A stretch of 64,000 nucleotides of DNA, from contig JBHJOA010000048.1 of the NCBI GenBank assembly GCA_050330205.1, positions 62,001-126,000 on the forward strand, given 5' to 3'. Numbering within the stretch: the first letter of the stretch is position 1; every line of letters begins with the position of its first letter. Made by a program: the position numbers and the translations under genes. This DNA comes from Pelagibius sp050330205 (GTDB lineage Bacteria; Pseudomonadota; Alphaproteobacteria; Kiloniellales; Kiloniellaceae). Shown here piece after piece: positions 17,169 to 24,278 of the stretch. The notes under the pieces were generated by a model. The model worked only from the letters and a program-made list of their open reading frames with translations. It had not been told where the DNA came from and searched no databases.

Positions 17169-17450
17169 TCAGTTGGACTTGGCCGCGCAGGGACTGCAGG
17201 GATTGGCCGCCGCACAGGGGTTAGCGGCCGCACAGGGGTTGGCGGCGGCGCAGGGGCTGCAGGGGTTGCACGGCTTTTTGACGACGGCCGCACAAGGGTT
17301 ACAGGGGTTGGCCGCCGCACAGGGGCTGCAGGGATTGCAGGCCGCGATCTGCACCGAAGTGCCGGCGGCGTGGCTCGCGGCGAGCGGCAATGCGACGGCA
17401 CCCGCGGATACCGTTGCGACGCTCAGCGCCACCAGGGTTTTCTTCAACAT
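17169..17450 (-). CDS. Secreted Cys-rich CNPC/CAAANPC-repeat protein
   Basis: Small exported protein of unknown function, 93 residues. The ATG has an ideal GGAGG seven bases upstream. The first ~30 residues (MLKKTLVALSVATVSAGAVA, then LPLAASHAAG) form a Sec signal peptide. The rest is a low-complexity array of NPC, SPC and AAANPC units with 12 cysteines in about 63 residues, interrupted once by AVVKKP. There is no CxxCH haem site and no known domain. Dense cysteines with prolines suggest periplasmic metal binding or thiol buffering; this is inference. It lies upstream of, and in the same direction as, an orphan membrane kinase. Confidence 0.8.
   Translation of the reverse strand: MLKKTLVALSVATVSAGAVALPLAASHAAGTSVQIAACNPCSPCAAANPCNPCAAVVKKPCNPCSPCAAANPCAAANPCAAANPCSPCAAKSN
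17179..17345 (-). repeat. Imperfect tandem coding repeats of the CNPC protein
   Basis: Short degenerate units encoding (AAA)NPC and SPC recur about ten times, with near-identical copies such as the CAAANPC block repeated three times in a row. They lie inside the secreted protein gene and explain the periodic look of the DNA here. Confidence 0.8.
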
Positions 17451-17652
17451 AGACTTGCCTCCAGTCTGTTCGATCTCACTAGGCTCCCCGGGAAGAGAAG
17501 CTTTCACAGCGGCGGTCCCTTCAAAGGGGGCCGATGCCGATGGACCGACAATGCGCGGGACACCGTGCGATCTCGAATCACGCTCTTGCGATTGGCTTCA
17601 ACTTCCCGTGAAACTCCGGTGAATACAAGCAGTGGCCTCGGCGGCCGGGGTG

Positions 17653-18435
17653 TTATGGACGCTCGGAATCGTCGTCGCCGCCCGCCTTCACGTTTTTGTG
17701 GGTCGCCTTTCTGTAGATCACCGGCAGCAGCGAGAGGACCACGAGTCCAATGATTGGCAGCAGCACAGCCGGCTCGAAAATGGCGTCCCCGATTGTCGCG
17801 GTCTCGCCTGCTGCGAAGATGGCGCCCAGGCCGTTGCCCACTGAGGCATAGACCAGCGAACCCGGAACGATGCCGAGAAGCGTTCCGATGACAAAGACCT
17901 TCAGCGAGACGCCGAGGAAAGCCGGCACGAGGTTGACCAGCCAGAAAGGGAACAGTGGGACCAGCCGGAGGACGAGAAGGTAGCTCAGGGCATCCCGCTG
18001 GAAGCCGGCCCGCATGCGCCGCATTGCCGGGCCGGCGCGGTCGCGCAACAGGTCGCCGATTGCCGTTCGCGCCGCCAGGAACACGGCGACGGCGCCCAAG
18101 GTCGCTCCGATCACCGCGCAAAGCGCACCGGTCAAGGTGCCGAAGAGGAAGCCGCCGGCCACGGTCATGACAAGGGCGCCGGGAATCGAGAAGGCCACTA
18201 TCACCGCGTAGAAGGCAATGTAGGCGAGCGGGGCCAGCGCACCATAGGACTCCACGAGTCGCAGCAGGGCCTCGCGGTGCGCTTCCAGAGTTTCGAAGTC
18301 GAGGTAGCGCAGGCCGCCCAATGCCAGGAATGCGAGCAGGCCGGCCAGCAGCACGCCCGCCGGCAGCAGGCGCCGGAGGGCGAGGCGGCTTCCGCCGGGG
18401 TCCGATCCGGCGGGATCTGGGCTCGGCTCGGGCAT
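17653..18435 (-). CDS. TVP38/TMEM64 (DedA-superfamily) membrane protein
   Basis: Inner-membrane protein of 260 residues with about six segments and a VTT (VMP1-TVP38-TMEM64) domain. Marks are SIPGALVMTVAGGFLFGTLTG near residue 88 and the hallmark FLVNLVPAF-type loop, here LFPFWLVNLVPAFLGV near 165, followed by GTLLGIVPGSLVYASVGNGLG. VTT proteins are linked to lipid handling and membrane homeostasis; substrate unknown. The ATG is supported by AGGAG six bases upstream. A paralogue lies at 53037-53804. Confidence 0.88.
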   Translation of the reverse strand: MPEPSPDPAGSDPGGSRLALRRLLPAGVLLAGLLAFLALGGLRYLDFETLEAHREALLRLVESYGALAPLAYIAFYAVIVAFSIPGALVMTVAGGFLFGTLTGALCAVIGATLGAVAVFLAARTAIGDLLRDRAGPAMRRMRAGFQRDALSYLLVLRLVPLFPFWLVNLVPAFLGVSLKVFVIGTLLGIVPGSLVYASVGNGLGAIFAAGETATIGDAIFEPAVLLPIIGLVVLSLLPVIYRKATHKNVKAGGDDDSERP

Positions 18436-18618
18436 CGCGCTCCTTTCGTGAGACCAGGTTAGCAAAGAGTTAACGGCGGGTGGCGTCGGCCCGGACGGAA
18501 GCCGCAAAACGGCAGGAATCCGCGCCATACAGAGGTTTTAGCCGCCAGCCGCCCTGGCCGCCAATCACCTCCGTGCGAGGCGCCGTCGAGAATCCGGCGA
18601 AGCGGCCGCTGCCGGTCG

Positions 18619-18647
18619 TTGACAGAGCCCCGGCCCACCCTTATACA
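18619..18647 (+). promoter_or_regulatory. Sigma-70 promoter of rpmH
   Basis: TTGACA (18619-18624) and TATACA (18642-18647) are separated by exactly 17 bases, a near-consensus promoter 43 bases before the rpmH start. It is the strongest housekeeping promoter seen in the window and should drive rpmH-rnpA and probably the genes after them. Confidence 0.8.
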
Positions 18648-18690
18648 GCCCCGTCAATTCGAGATTCAGCCTGTTACTGGAGTTTAAGCC

Positions 18691-18825
18691 GTGAAGCGCA
18701 CTTATCAGCCCAGTGTGCTGGTTCGCAAGCGCCGCCACGGGTTCCGCGCACGCAAGGGAACCGTTGGCGGGCGTCGCGTTCTTGCCCGTCGGCGCGCCAA
18801 GGGCCGCAAGCGCCTTTCCGCCTAA
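18691..18825 (+). CDS. rpmH: 50S ribosomal protein L34
   Basis: The 44-residue basic protein matches L34 along its length: KRTYQPSVLVRKRRHGFRAR, then the conserved G-rich turn and the C-terminal RRRAKGRKRLSA. The start is GTG. It sits just before rnpA, the near-universal bacterial order; dnaA is not adjacent here, as is usual in alphaproteobacteria. Confidence 0.97.
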   Translation: MKRTYQPSVLVRKRRHGFRARKGTVGGRRVLARRRAKGRKRLSA

Positions 18826-18830
18826 GTGTC

Positions 18831-19253
18831 ATGATGCCGACCGTCGGGCGGCTCAAGACACGGCCCCAATTCCTCAAGGTCGCGGCGGCCAGGCGCAAGT
18901 GGGTCACGCCGGGCCTCGTCCTGCAAGCTGCCAGGCGCCAGCGCGGAGAAGACCGTGCGGCGCCTGATGCGTGCTTGGCGGACGCCAACGAGGATGCGGA
19001 GGTCCGGGTCGGCTTCACGGTCACCCGCAAGGTCGGCAACGCCGTGGAACGCAACCGTGCCAAGCGGCGCCTGCGGGCGGCGGCGGCAGAGGTCTTTCCG
19101 CGGCTCGGCCGGCCCAGCACCGACTACGTGGTAGTCGGCCGCCTCGGCACCCTCGACCGCCCCTACGACGCGCTGAGGGCGGACCTCGAGCAGGCCATCG
19201 CGAAGCTCGACCGCGACGGCCGTCACCGCCGCCAGGAGGAGGCATCGCAATGA
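18831..19253 (+). CDS. rnpA: Ribonuclease P protein component
   Basis: Protein subunit of RNase P, which helps the RNA subunit remove tRNA 5' leaders. The 140-residue protein has the signature GFTVTRKVGNAVERNRAKRR (about residues 63-82), the RNR motif that contacts RNA, and an N-terminal LKTRPQFLKV. A ~20-residue insert (RRQRGEDRAAPDACLADANE) before the core makes it slightly longer than E. coli RnpA (119). It begins five bases after rpmH and its stop overlaps the yidD ATG. Two adjacent ATG codons are possible starts. Confidence 0.95.
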   Translation: MMPTVGRLKTRPQFLKVAAARRKWVTPGLVLQAARRQRGEDRAAPDACLADANEDAEVRVGFTVTRKVGNAVERNRAKRRLRAAAAEVFPRLGRPSTDYVVVGRLGTLDRPYDALRADLEQAIAKLDRDGRHRRQEEASQ

Positions 19254-19561
19254 AGGCTGCCAGTTTCGTCCTGCTGGTCCTGATCCGCGGCTATCAGCTG
19301 CTGATCTCGCCGATGTTTCCGCCGAGCTGTCGCTACTTCCCGACCTGCTCCGAATACGCCCGCCAGGCCGTCAAGTGCCACGGTCCTCTCACAGGAAGCT
19401 GGCTGGCGCTGCGACGCCTGCTGCGCTGCCACCCCTGGGGCGGCCTCGGATACGATCCCGTGCCGGAGAAGTCCGGCGCGGCGCGGTCTCGCACCGGACA
19501 GCACTCCGGCCTTGGGCTGTGCACGGACAATCACCATCTGGATCACCTAACGGGCCGTTGA
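19250..19561 (+). CDS. yidD: Membrane protein insertion efficiency factor YidD
   Basis: Small amphipathic membrane-associated protein that assists YidC-dependent insertion. The 103-residue product has the family core LIRGYQLLISPMFPPSCRYF (about residues 9-28) followed by PTCSEYARQAV and HPWGGLGYDPVP, including the conserved cysteines. Its ATG overlaps the rnpA stop as ATGA with AGGAGG upstream, so translation is coupled. The C-terminus ends in a His-containing HHLDHLTGR tail, longer than in E. coli. Confidence 0.93.
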   Translation: MKAASFVLLVLIRGYQLLISPMFPPSCRYFPTCSEYARQAVKCHGPLTGSWLALRRLLRCHPWGGLGYDPVPEKSGAARSRTGQHSGLGLCTDNHHLDHLTGR

Positions 19562-19589
19562 GGCCCGCCCCTGGAGCCCGTCTCGCCTT

Positions 19590-21365
19590 ATGGAACAGCG
19601 CAACCTTCTCCTCGCGATTGTCCTGTCGCTGGCCATCCTGATCGGCTTCCAGTTTATCTTCCCGCCGGCCCCTCCGCCGCCGCAGCCGCAGACCGCCGAG
19701 GAAACCATCGATGGCGCCCCCGGCAGCGTACCGACCCTCTCCGGCGACACCGCCGCACCCGGCGACATCGGCGTGCCGGCCACGCCCTCGCGCGACGACG
19801 CCATCGGCGTCAGTCCGCGCGTCTCCATCGACACTCCGCTGCTCTCCGGCTCCATCGCCCTGCGCGGCGCGCGCCTCGACGACCTGATCCTGAAGCAGTA
19901 TCGCGAAGCTCTGGACCCGGCGAGCGCGCCGATCACCCTGCTGTCGCCGGAAGGCTCGGCCAATCCCTACTTCTCGCGCTTCGCCTGGGCAGCAAGGCCG
20001 GACAGCGGCGTGACGCTTCCCAGGGCAGACACCCTGTGGGAGGCCGAAGGAGGATCGCTTTCCATCGGTTCCCCGGTCACCCTGCGCTGGGACAACGGCG
20101 AAGGACTGATCTTCGAACAGGTCATCGCCATCGACGACGAGTACCTCTTCACGGTGACCCAGCGTGTCATCAATAACGGCGCCGAGGCCGCCGACCTCGC
20201 GCCCTTCGGCCTGATTTCCCGCACCGGAACGCCGGATATCCTCGGCTTCTTCATCCTGCACGAAGGTCCCATCGGCTTCCTCGGCGACAGCCTGAAGGAA
20301 GTGGACTACAGCGACCTGAAGGACGACTACCAGGGCCAGCAGGTGGTGAGAAGCTACGACACCACCGGTGGCTGGATCGGCATCACCGACAAGTACTGGC
20401 TGGCCGCCCTGGTGCCGAGCCAGGACACCGAGGTAAAGGCCCGCTACGTCTACACCCAGCCGGGCGGCCGTGACCACTACCAGTCTGACATCCTCTACAG
20501 CGCCGCGACCGTGGCGCCGGGCGCAAGCCAGGAGACCACCAGCCGGCTGTTCGCCGGTGCCAAGGTGGTGCCGATGCTGGAGCGCTACCAGGAGACCTAC
20601 GGCATCAGCAACTTCGACCTCGCCGTCGATTTCGGCTGGTTCTATTTCCTCACCAAGCCGATCTTCTACGCCCTGCACTGGCTGAACGAGCAGCTCGGCA
20701 ACTTCGGCCTCGCCATCCTGGCACTGACCGTGGCCATCAAGCTGGTGTTCTTCCCGCTGGCCAACAAGTCCTACAAGTCGATGGCCAAGATGCGCAAACT
20801 GCAGCCCAAGATGCTGGAGCTGCGCGAACGCTTCGGCGAGGACAAGCAGCGCCTCAACCAGGAAATGATGGCGCTCTACAAGAAGGAAGGCGCCAACCCG
20901 CTGTCGGGCTGCCTGCCGATCCTGATTCAGATCCCGGTGTTCTTCGCGCTCTACAAGGTGATGTTTGTCACCATCGAGATGCGGCACGCCCCCTTCTACG
21001 GCTGGATCAAGGATCTTTCGGCCCAGGATCCGACCTCGATCCTCAACGCCTTCGGGCTGCTGCCCTGGGGCGTGCCGGAACTCGGCATCTTCAACATCCT
21101 CAACCTCGGCATCTGGCCGCTGCTCATGGGCATCTCGATGTTCCTGCAGCAGAAGCTCAACCCGCAGCCGCCCGACCCGGTGCAGGCAAAGATTTTCCTC
21201 ATGATGCCGATCGTCTTCACCTTCCTGCTGGCGACCTTCCCGGCCGGCCTGGTGATCTACTGGACCTGGAACAACGTGCTGTCCATGGCGCAGCAGGCGT
21301 TCATCATGAAGCGCCAGGGTGTGCCGATCGGCAGCGGCAAGCCGAAGCCGACCACCACGACCTGA
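19590..21365 (+). CDS. yidC: Membrane protein insertase YidC
   Basis: Inserts and folds inner-membrane proteins, alone or with SecYEG. The 591-residue size and layout are those of proteobacterial YidC: an N-terminal anchor (LLAILSLAI-like, residues 7-25), a Pro/Gln-rich linker, a large periplasmic beta domain (about 60-350), and a five-helix core. The core starts YFLTKPIFYALHWLNEQLGN; NPLSGCLPILIQIPVFFALY marks the second core segment, and YWTWNNVLSMAQQ the last. It is in the canonical rpmH-rnpA-yidD-yidC order with engB 12 bases downstream. Confidence 0.97.
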   Translation: MEQRNLLLAIVLSLAILIGFQFIFPPAPPPPQPQTAEETIDGAPGSVPTLSGDTAAPGDIGVPATPSRDDAIGVSPRVSIDTPLLSGSIALRGARLDDLILKQYREALDPASAPITLLSPEGSANPYFSRFAWAARPDSGVTLPRADTLWEAEGGSLSIGSPVTLRWDNGEGLIFEQVIAIDDEYLFTVTQRVINNGAEAADLAPFGLISRTGTPDILGFFILHEGPIGFLGDSLKEVDYSDLKDDYQGQQVVRSYDTTGGWIGITDKYWLAALVPSQDTEVKARYVYTQPGGRDHYQSDILYSAATVAPGASQETTSRLFAGAKVVPMLERYQETYGISNFDLAVDFGWFYFLTKPIFYALHWLNEQLGNFGLAILALTVAIKLVFFPLANKSYKSMAKMRKLQPKMLELRERFGEDKQRLNQEMMALYKKEGANPLSGCLPILIQIPVFFALYKVMFVTIEMRHAPFYGWIKDLSAQDPTSILNAFGLLPWGVPELGIFNILNLGIWPLLMGISMFLQQKLNPQPPDPVQAKIFLMMPIVFTFLLATFPAGLVIYWTWNNVLSMAQQAFIMKRQGVPIGSGKPKPTTTT

Positions 21366-21377
21366 CGGGCGGGCCGC

Positions 21378-22040
21378 ATGAGCGACAGCCCCGACAGCCA
21401 GCCGGACGAAGCCGCCCTGGAAGCAGGGCGGCTTCTCTTCGCCGGGGAGTGCAGCTTCCTGGTCTCGGCGGCCGACGAGAACGACCTGCCGGCATTGGGC
21501 GGCAGCGAAGTGGCCTTCGCCGGACGCTCGAACGTAGGCAAGTCGAGCCTGCTGAACTCCCTGACCGGGCGCAAGACCCTGGCCCGCACGTCCAATACGC
21601 CGGGACGCACGCGACTGCTCAACTTCTTCGGTCTCGGCGGGCGGCTGATCCTGGTCGACCTGCCGGGTTTCGGTTATGCCCGCGCGTCCAAGACCGACAT
21701 CGCGCGCTGGACGCAGCTTACCCGCGGCTATCTGAAGGGGCGCCCGCAGTTGCGCCGGGTCTGCCTGCTGGTCGATGCCCGCCACGGCCTGAAGGGCAGC
21801 GACAGGCAGGTGATGGACGAGCTCGACACGGCCGCCGTGTCCTACCAGATCGTGCTGACCAAGGCGGACAAGGTGAAGCCGGGGCCGCTGAAGCGCCTGA
21901 TCGAAGAAACCGAGGCCGAGATCGCGCACCGCCCCGCCGCCCATCCGCACTGCCTCGCCACGTCGTCGGCGAGCGGCGCCGGCATTGCGGAGCTGCGCGC
22001 CACCCTGGCCGCCCTGGCCGAACCGCCGCATGAAGGTTAG
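21378..22040 (+). CDS. engB: Ribosome biogenesis GTPase EngB/YihA
   Basis: GTPase needed for 50S subunit assembly, 220 residues. G1 is GRSNVGKSS (about residues 50-58), G2 lies around NTPGRT, G3 is DLPGFGYA, G4 is TKAD and G5 is the SSASGAG region. All motifs are intact. It lies between yidC and argB, a conserved alphaproteobacterial arrangement. Confidence 0.95.
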   Translation: MSDSPDSQPDEAALEAGRLLFAGECSFLVSAADENDLPALGGSEVAFAGRSNVGKSSLLNSLTGRKTLARTSNTPGRTRLLNFFGLGGRLILVDLPGFGYARASKTDIARWTQLTRGYLKGRPQLRRVCLLVDARHGLKGSDRQVMDELDTAAVSYQIVLTKADKVKPGPLKRLIEETEAEIAHRPAAHPHCLATSSASGAGIAELRATLAALAEPPHEG

Positions 22041-22088
22041 AGTGGCGACGGCGCCGCAGGCGCCCTGCCCGGGAAATGGAACCACAGG

Positions 22089-22994
22089 ATGACGCAGAAG
22101 AACATCAGCGACACCAAGCACTGGCTGCGCACGGCCCGGACCATCACCGAAGCGCTGCCCTTCATGCGCCGCTATACCGGCAAGACCTTCGTCATCAAGT
22201 ACGGCGGTCACGCCATGGTCGACGCCGAACTGGCGACGCTTTTCGCCAGCGATATCGCGCTGCTGAAACAGGTCGGCATCAACCCGGTCGTGGTCCACGG
22301 CGGTGGTCCGCAGATCGGCCGCATGCTTGAGCGCCTGCAGGTGAAAAGCGAATTCGTCGACGGACTGCGCATTACCGACGCGGCCACGGTGGAGGTCGTC
22401 GAGATGGTGCTGTCGGGCACCATCAACAAGTCCATCGTCAGCGCCATCAACGCCGCCGGCGGTCGGGCGGTGGGGCTCTCCGGCAAGGACGGCAACCTGA
22501 TCCGGGCGCAGAAGCTCACAAGGACGACCCGGGACCCGGATTCCAATATCGAGAAGGTGCTCGACCTCGGCTTCGTCGGCGAACCGACCCTGATCGACCC
22601 AAGCATCCTCGATTCGCTTCAGCGTTCCGACATCATCCCGGTCATCGCACCGATCGGCATCGGCCCCGACGGCGAGACCTACAACATCAACGCCGACACC
22701 GTGGCCGGTGCGGTGGCGGCGGCGACCGGAGCGGCGCGTCTGCTGATGCTGACCGACGTCATCGGGGTGCTCGACAAGTCGGGCGAGCTGATTCCCGAAC
22801 TCAATGCCGAACGCATCGAGCGGCTGCGCGCCGAGGGGACGATCTCCGGCGGCATGCTGCCAAAACTGGAAACCTGCGTGAAAGCGGTGAACGAAGGGGT
22901 CGAGGCGGCGGTCATCCTGGACGGCCGCGTACCTCACTCGATGCTGCTGGAAATCTTCACCGGCGGCGGTATCGGCACCCTGATCTCGCGCTGA
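22089..22994 (+). CDS. argB: Acetylglutamate kinase
   Basis: Second step of arginine synthesis: phosphorylates N-acetylglutamate with ATP. The 301-residue enzyme has KYGGHAM (about residues 37-43) with the catalytic Lys, VVHGGGPQIG (64-73), the substrate region FVDGLRITD and the C-terminal AATGAARLLMLTDVIGVLDK. ISGGMLPKL near residue 256 is the ATP-site lysine loop. The N-terminal helix (WLRTARTITEALPFMRRYTG) is typical of the arginine-inhibited hexameric type, suggesting feedback inhibition by arginine. Confidence 0.96.
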   Translation: MTQKNISDTKHWLRTARTITEALPFMRRYTGKTFVIKYGGHAMVDAELATLFASDIALLKQVGINPVVVHGGGPQIGRMLERLQVKSEFVDGLRITDAATVEVVEMVLSGTINKSIVSAINAAGGRAVGLSGKDGNLIRAQKLTRTTRDPDSNIEKVLDLGFVGEPTLIDPSILDSLQRSDIIPVIAPIGIGPDGETYNINADTVAGAVAAATGAARLLMLTDVIGVLDKSGELIPELNAERIERLRAEGTISGGMLPKLETCVKAVNEGVEAAVILDGRVPHSMLLEIFTGGGIGTLISR

Positions 22995-23012
22995 CCGCCC
23001 GGCCGCGTTCGG

Positions 23013-24278
23013 CTACTGCTGGCCGAGGCTGGCGAAGAAGTCGAGCTGCCACTCCATCTCTTCGGGCGACAGCGGAAACTCGGAGCCGTCGCGGGCGTTC
23101 AGCGCCTTGTTGGGCGGGATGCCGCCCATGTTGATCTGCAACTGCAGGGCCACGCGCATGGAGCAGCCTGCTTTCCAGGCCAGCGCCGTAATGCCCTTGG
23201 CCGAGTGCCCCTGCAGCACGCGATCGACGTAGTCCACCTCGACAGCGGCCATCGCCGCCAGGGCGTGGCGCACGAAGTCGCGCTGGCCGGCGAGGATCGC
23301 GTCGCCAACAGCCTCGCTGTTCAGCTTGCCCGCCTTCTTCAGCTTGGCGACCTGTTCCGCCGGGTTGGCCCCAGCCTTGGCCGCCGGCGCCTCGTTGCCG
23401 CCCTGGTCGATGCGCTTGCGCACCTCCTCGGCGACCGCCCGGGCGGTCCGGTCGTCGAGATCGCTGCGGCCCTGCAGCTTCTTCAGCAGCGACTCGGCGA
23501 CAAAGCCGGCCAGCTTCTTGACGGCCGCCGCCGGCAGGGCCGGACGCTCGACCAGCGCCGGCTGCCAGGTGGTCTCCGTGACCGAGCCGTCGATCAGCCT
23601 GTCGAGGGTCTCCTCGCGAATCTGAGCCGACTTGTTGGCCAGCAGTTCGCTGACCGCCTGCCGGTCGTCGCGCTGCACGATGGCGTCGGAGATCGCTTCG
23701 CCCAGATGGCTGCGGCGCGAGATCGCGCAGAGCCGGCTCGAGACCCCTGAGCTGGCGATGATTTCCAGCAGGTCCTCGTCGCTCAGCAGCGGCGAGAATT
23801 CCAGCACCGGGCAGGCGACGACGTCCTCGGTATCGCGCGCCAGGCTGCGGATCACCTGCGGCGGTGCCCCGGCGACCGATTTCAGCGCCTCGGCGAGGAT
23901 CTGCCGTACCCGCGTCGCCTGGTCGCGGGCCAGCAGTTCCAGGGTCTCCTCGACGAAGCGCTGCGCCTTCTCCTGGGCGCCGCGGCCGGCCTCCGCCGTC
24001 AGCCTGGCGACCTTGGCGGCGAGTTCCGCGCGCACGGCCTCGTCGGCATCGCGGGCCAGAATGAGATCGGCCTGGCTCGGCGTCCCGGCATTGGCGGCGA
24101 TGCGGCGGCGCACCTCGGTGGAGGGATCCTCGGCGAGGAAATACAGCAGTTCCGGCCGCAGGTCGGCGCGGGCGGCGAGATCCGCGCGGGCCCTGTCCGA
24201 GCCGCTCTTCGCCAGTTCCCGGCTCTCCTCGTAGGAGAGGTTCTCCGGCAGCTTCTGGCGTCCGATACCGAGTACCAT
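23013..24278 (-). CDS. DUF2336 domain protein
   Basis: A 421-residue, almost entirely helical cytoplasmic protein of the DUF2336 family, common in alphaproteobacteria and without assigned function. The sequence reads as HEAT-like helical pairs (DPSTEVRRRIAANAG near residue 52; RDQATRVRQILAEAL near 118) and ends in a distinct domain (LAAMAAVEVDYVDRVLQGHS, then ALAWKAGCSMRVALQLQ). Its ATG overlaps the TGA of the upstream diguanylate cyclase gene by one base, so the two are made together. A regulatory or scaffold role in cyclic-di-GMP signalling is inferred from this coupling only. Confidence 0.85.
   Translation of the reverse strand: MVLGIGRQKLPENLSYEESRELAKSGSDRARADLAARADLRPELLYFLAEDPSTEVRRRIAANAGTPSQADLILARDADEAVRAELAAKVARLTAEAGRGAQEKAQRFVEETLELLARDQATRVRQILAEALKSVAGAPPQVIRSLARDTEDVVACPVLEFSPLLSDEDLLEIIASSGVSSRLCAISRRSHLGEAISDAIVQRDDRQAVSELLANKSAQIREETLDRLIDGSVTETTWQPALVERPALPAAAVKKLAGFVAESLLKKLQGRSDLDDRTARAVAEEVRKRIDQGGNEAPAAKAGANPAEQVAKLKKAGKLNSEAVGDAILAGQRDFVRHALAAMAAVEVDYVDRVLQGHSAKGITALAWKAGCSMRVALQLQINMGGIPPNKALNARDGSEFPLSPEEMEWQLDFFASLGQQ

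Noticed and set aside
17179..17345. CRISPR-like periodic DNA
   Set aside because: The units are short, degenerate, in frame and encode the CNPC repeats; there are no spacers and no cas genes.
19389..22937. 1182-codon leftward open frame
   Set aside because: Antisense to yidD, yidC, engB and argB; composition (His, Gln, Arg, Gly) is typical of mirror frames of GC-rich genes.
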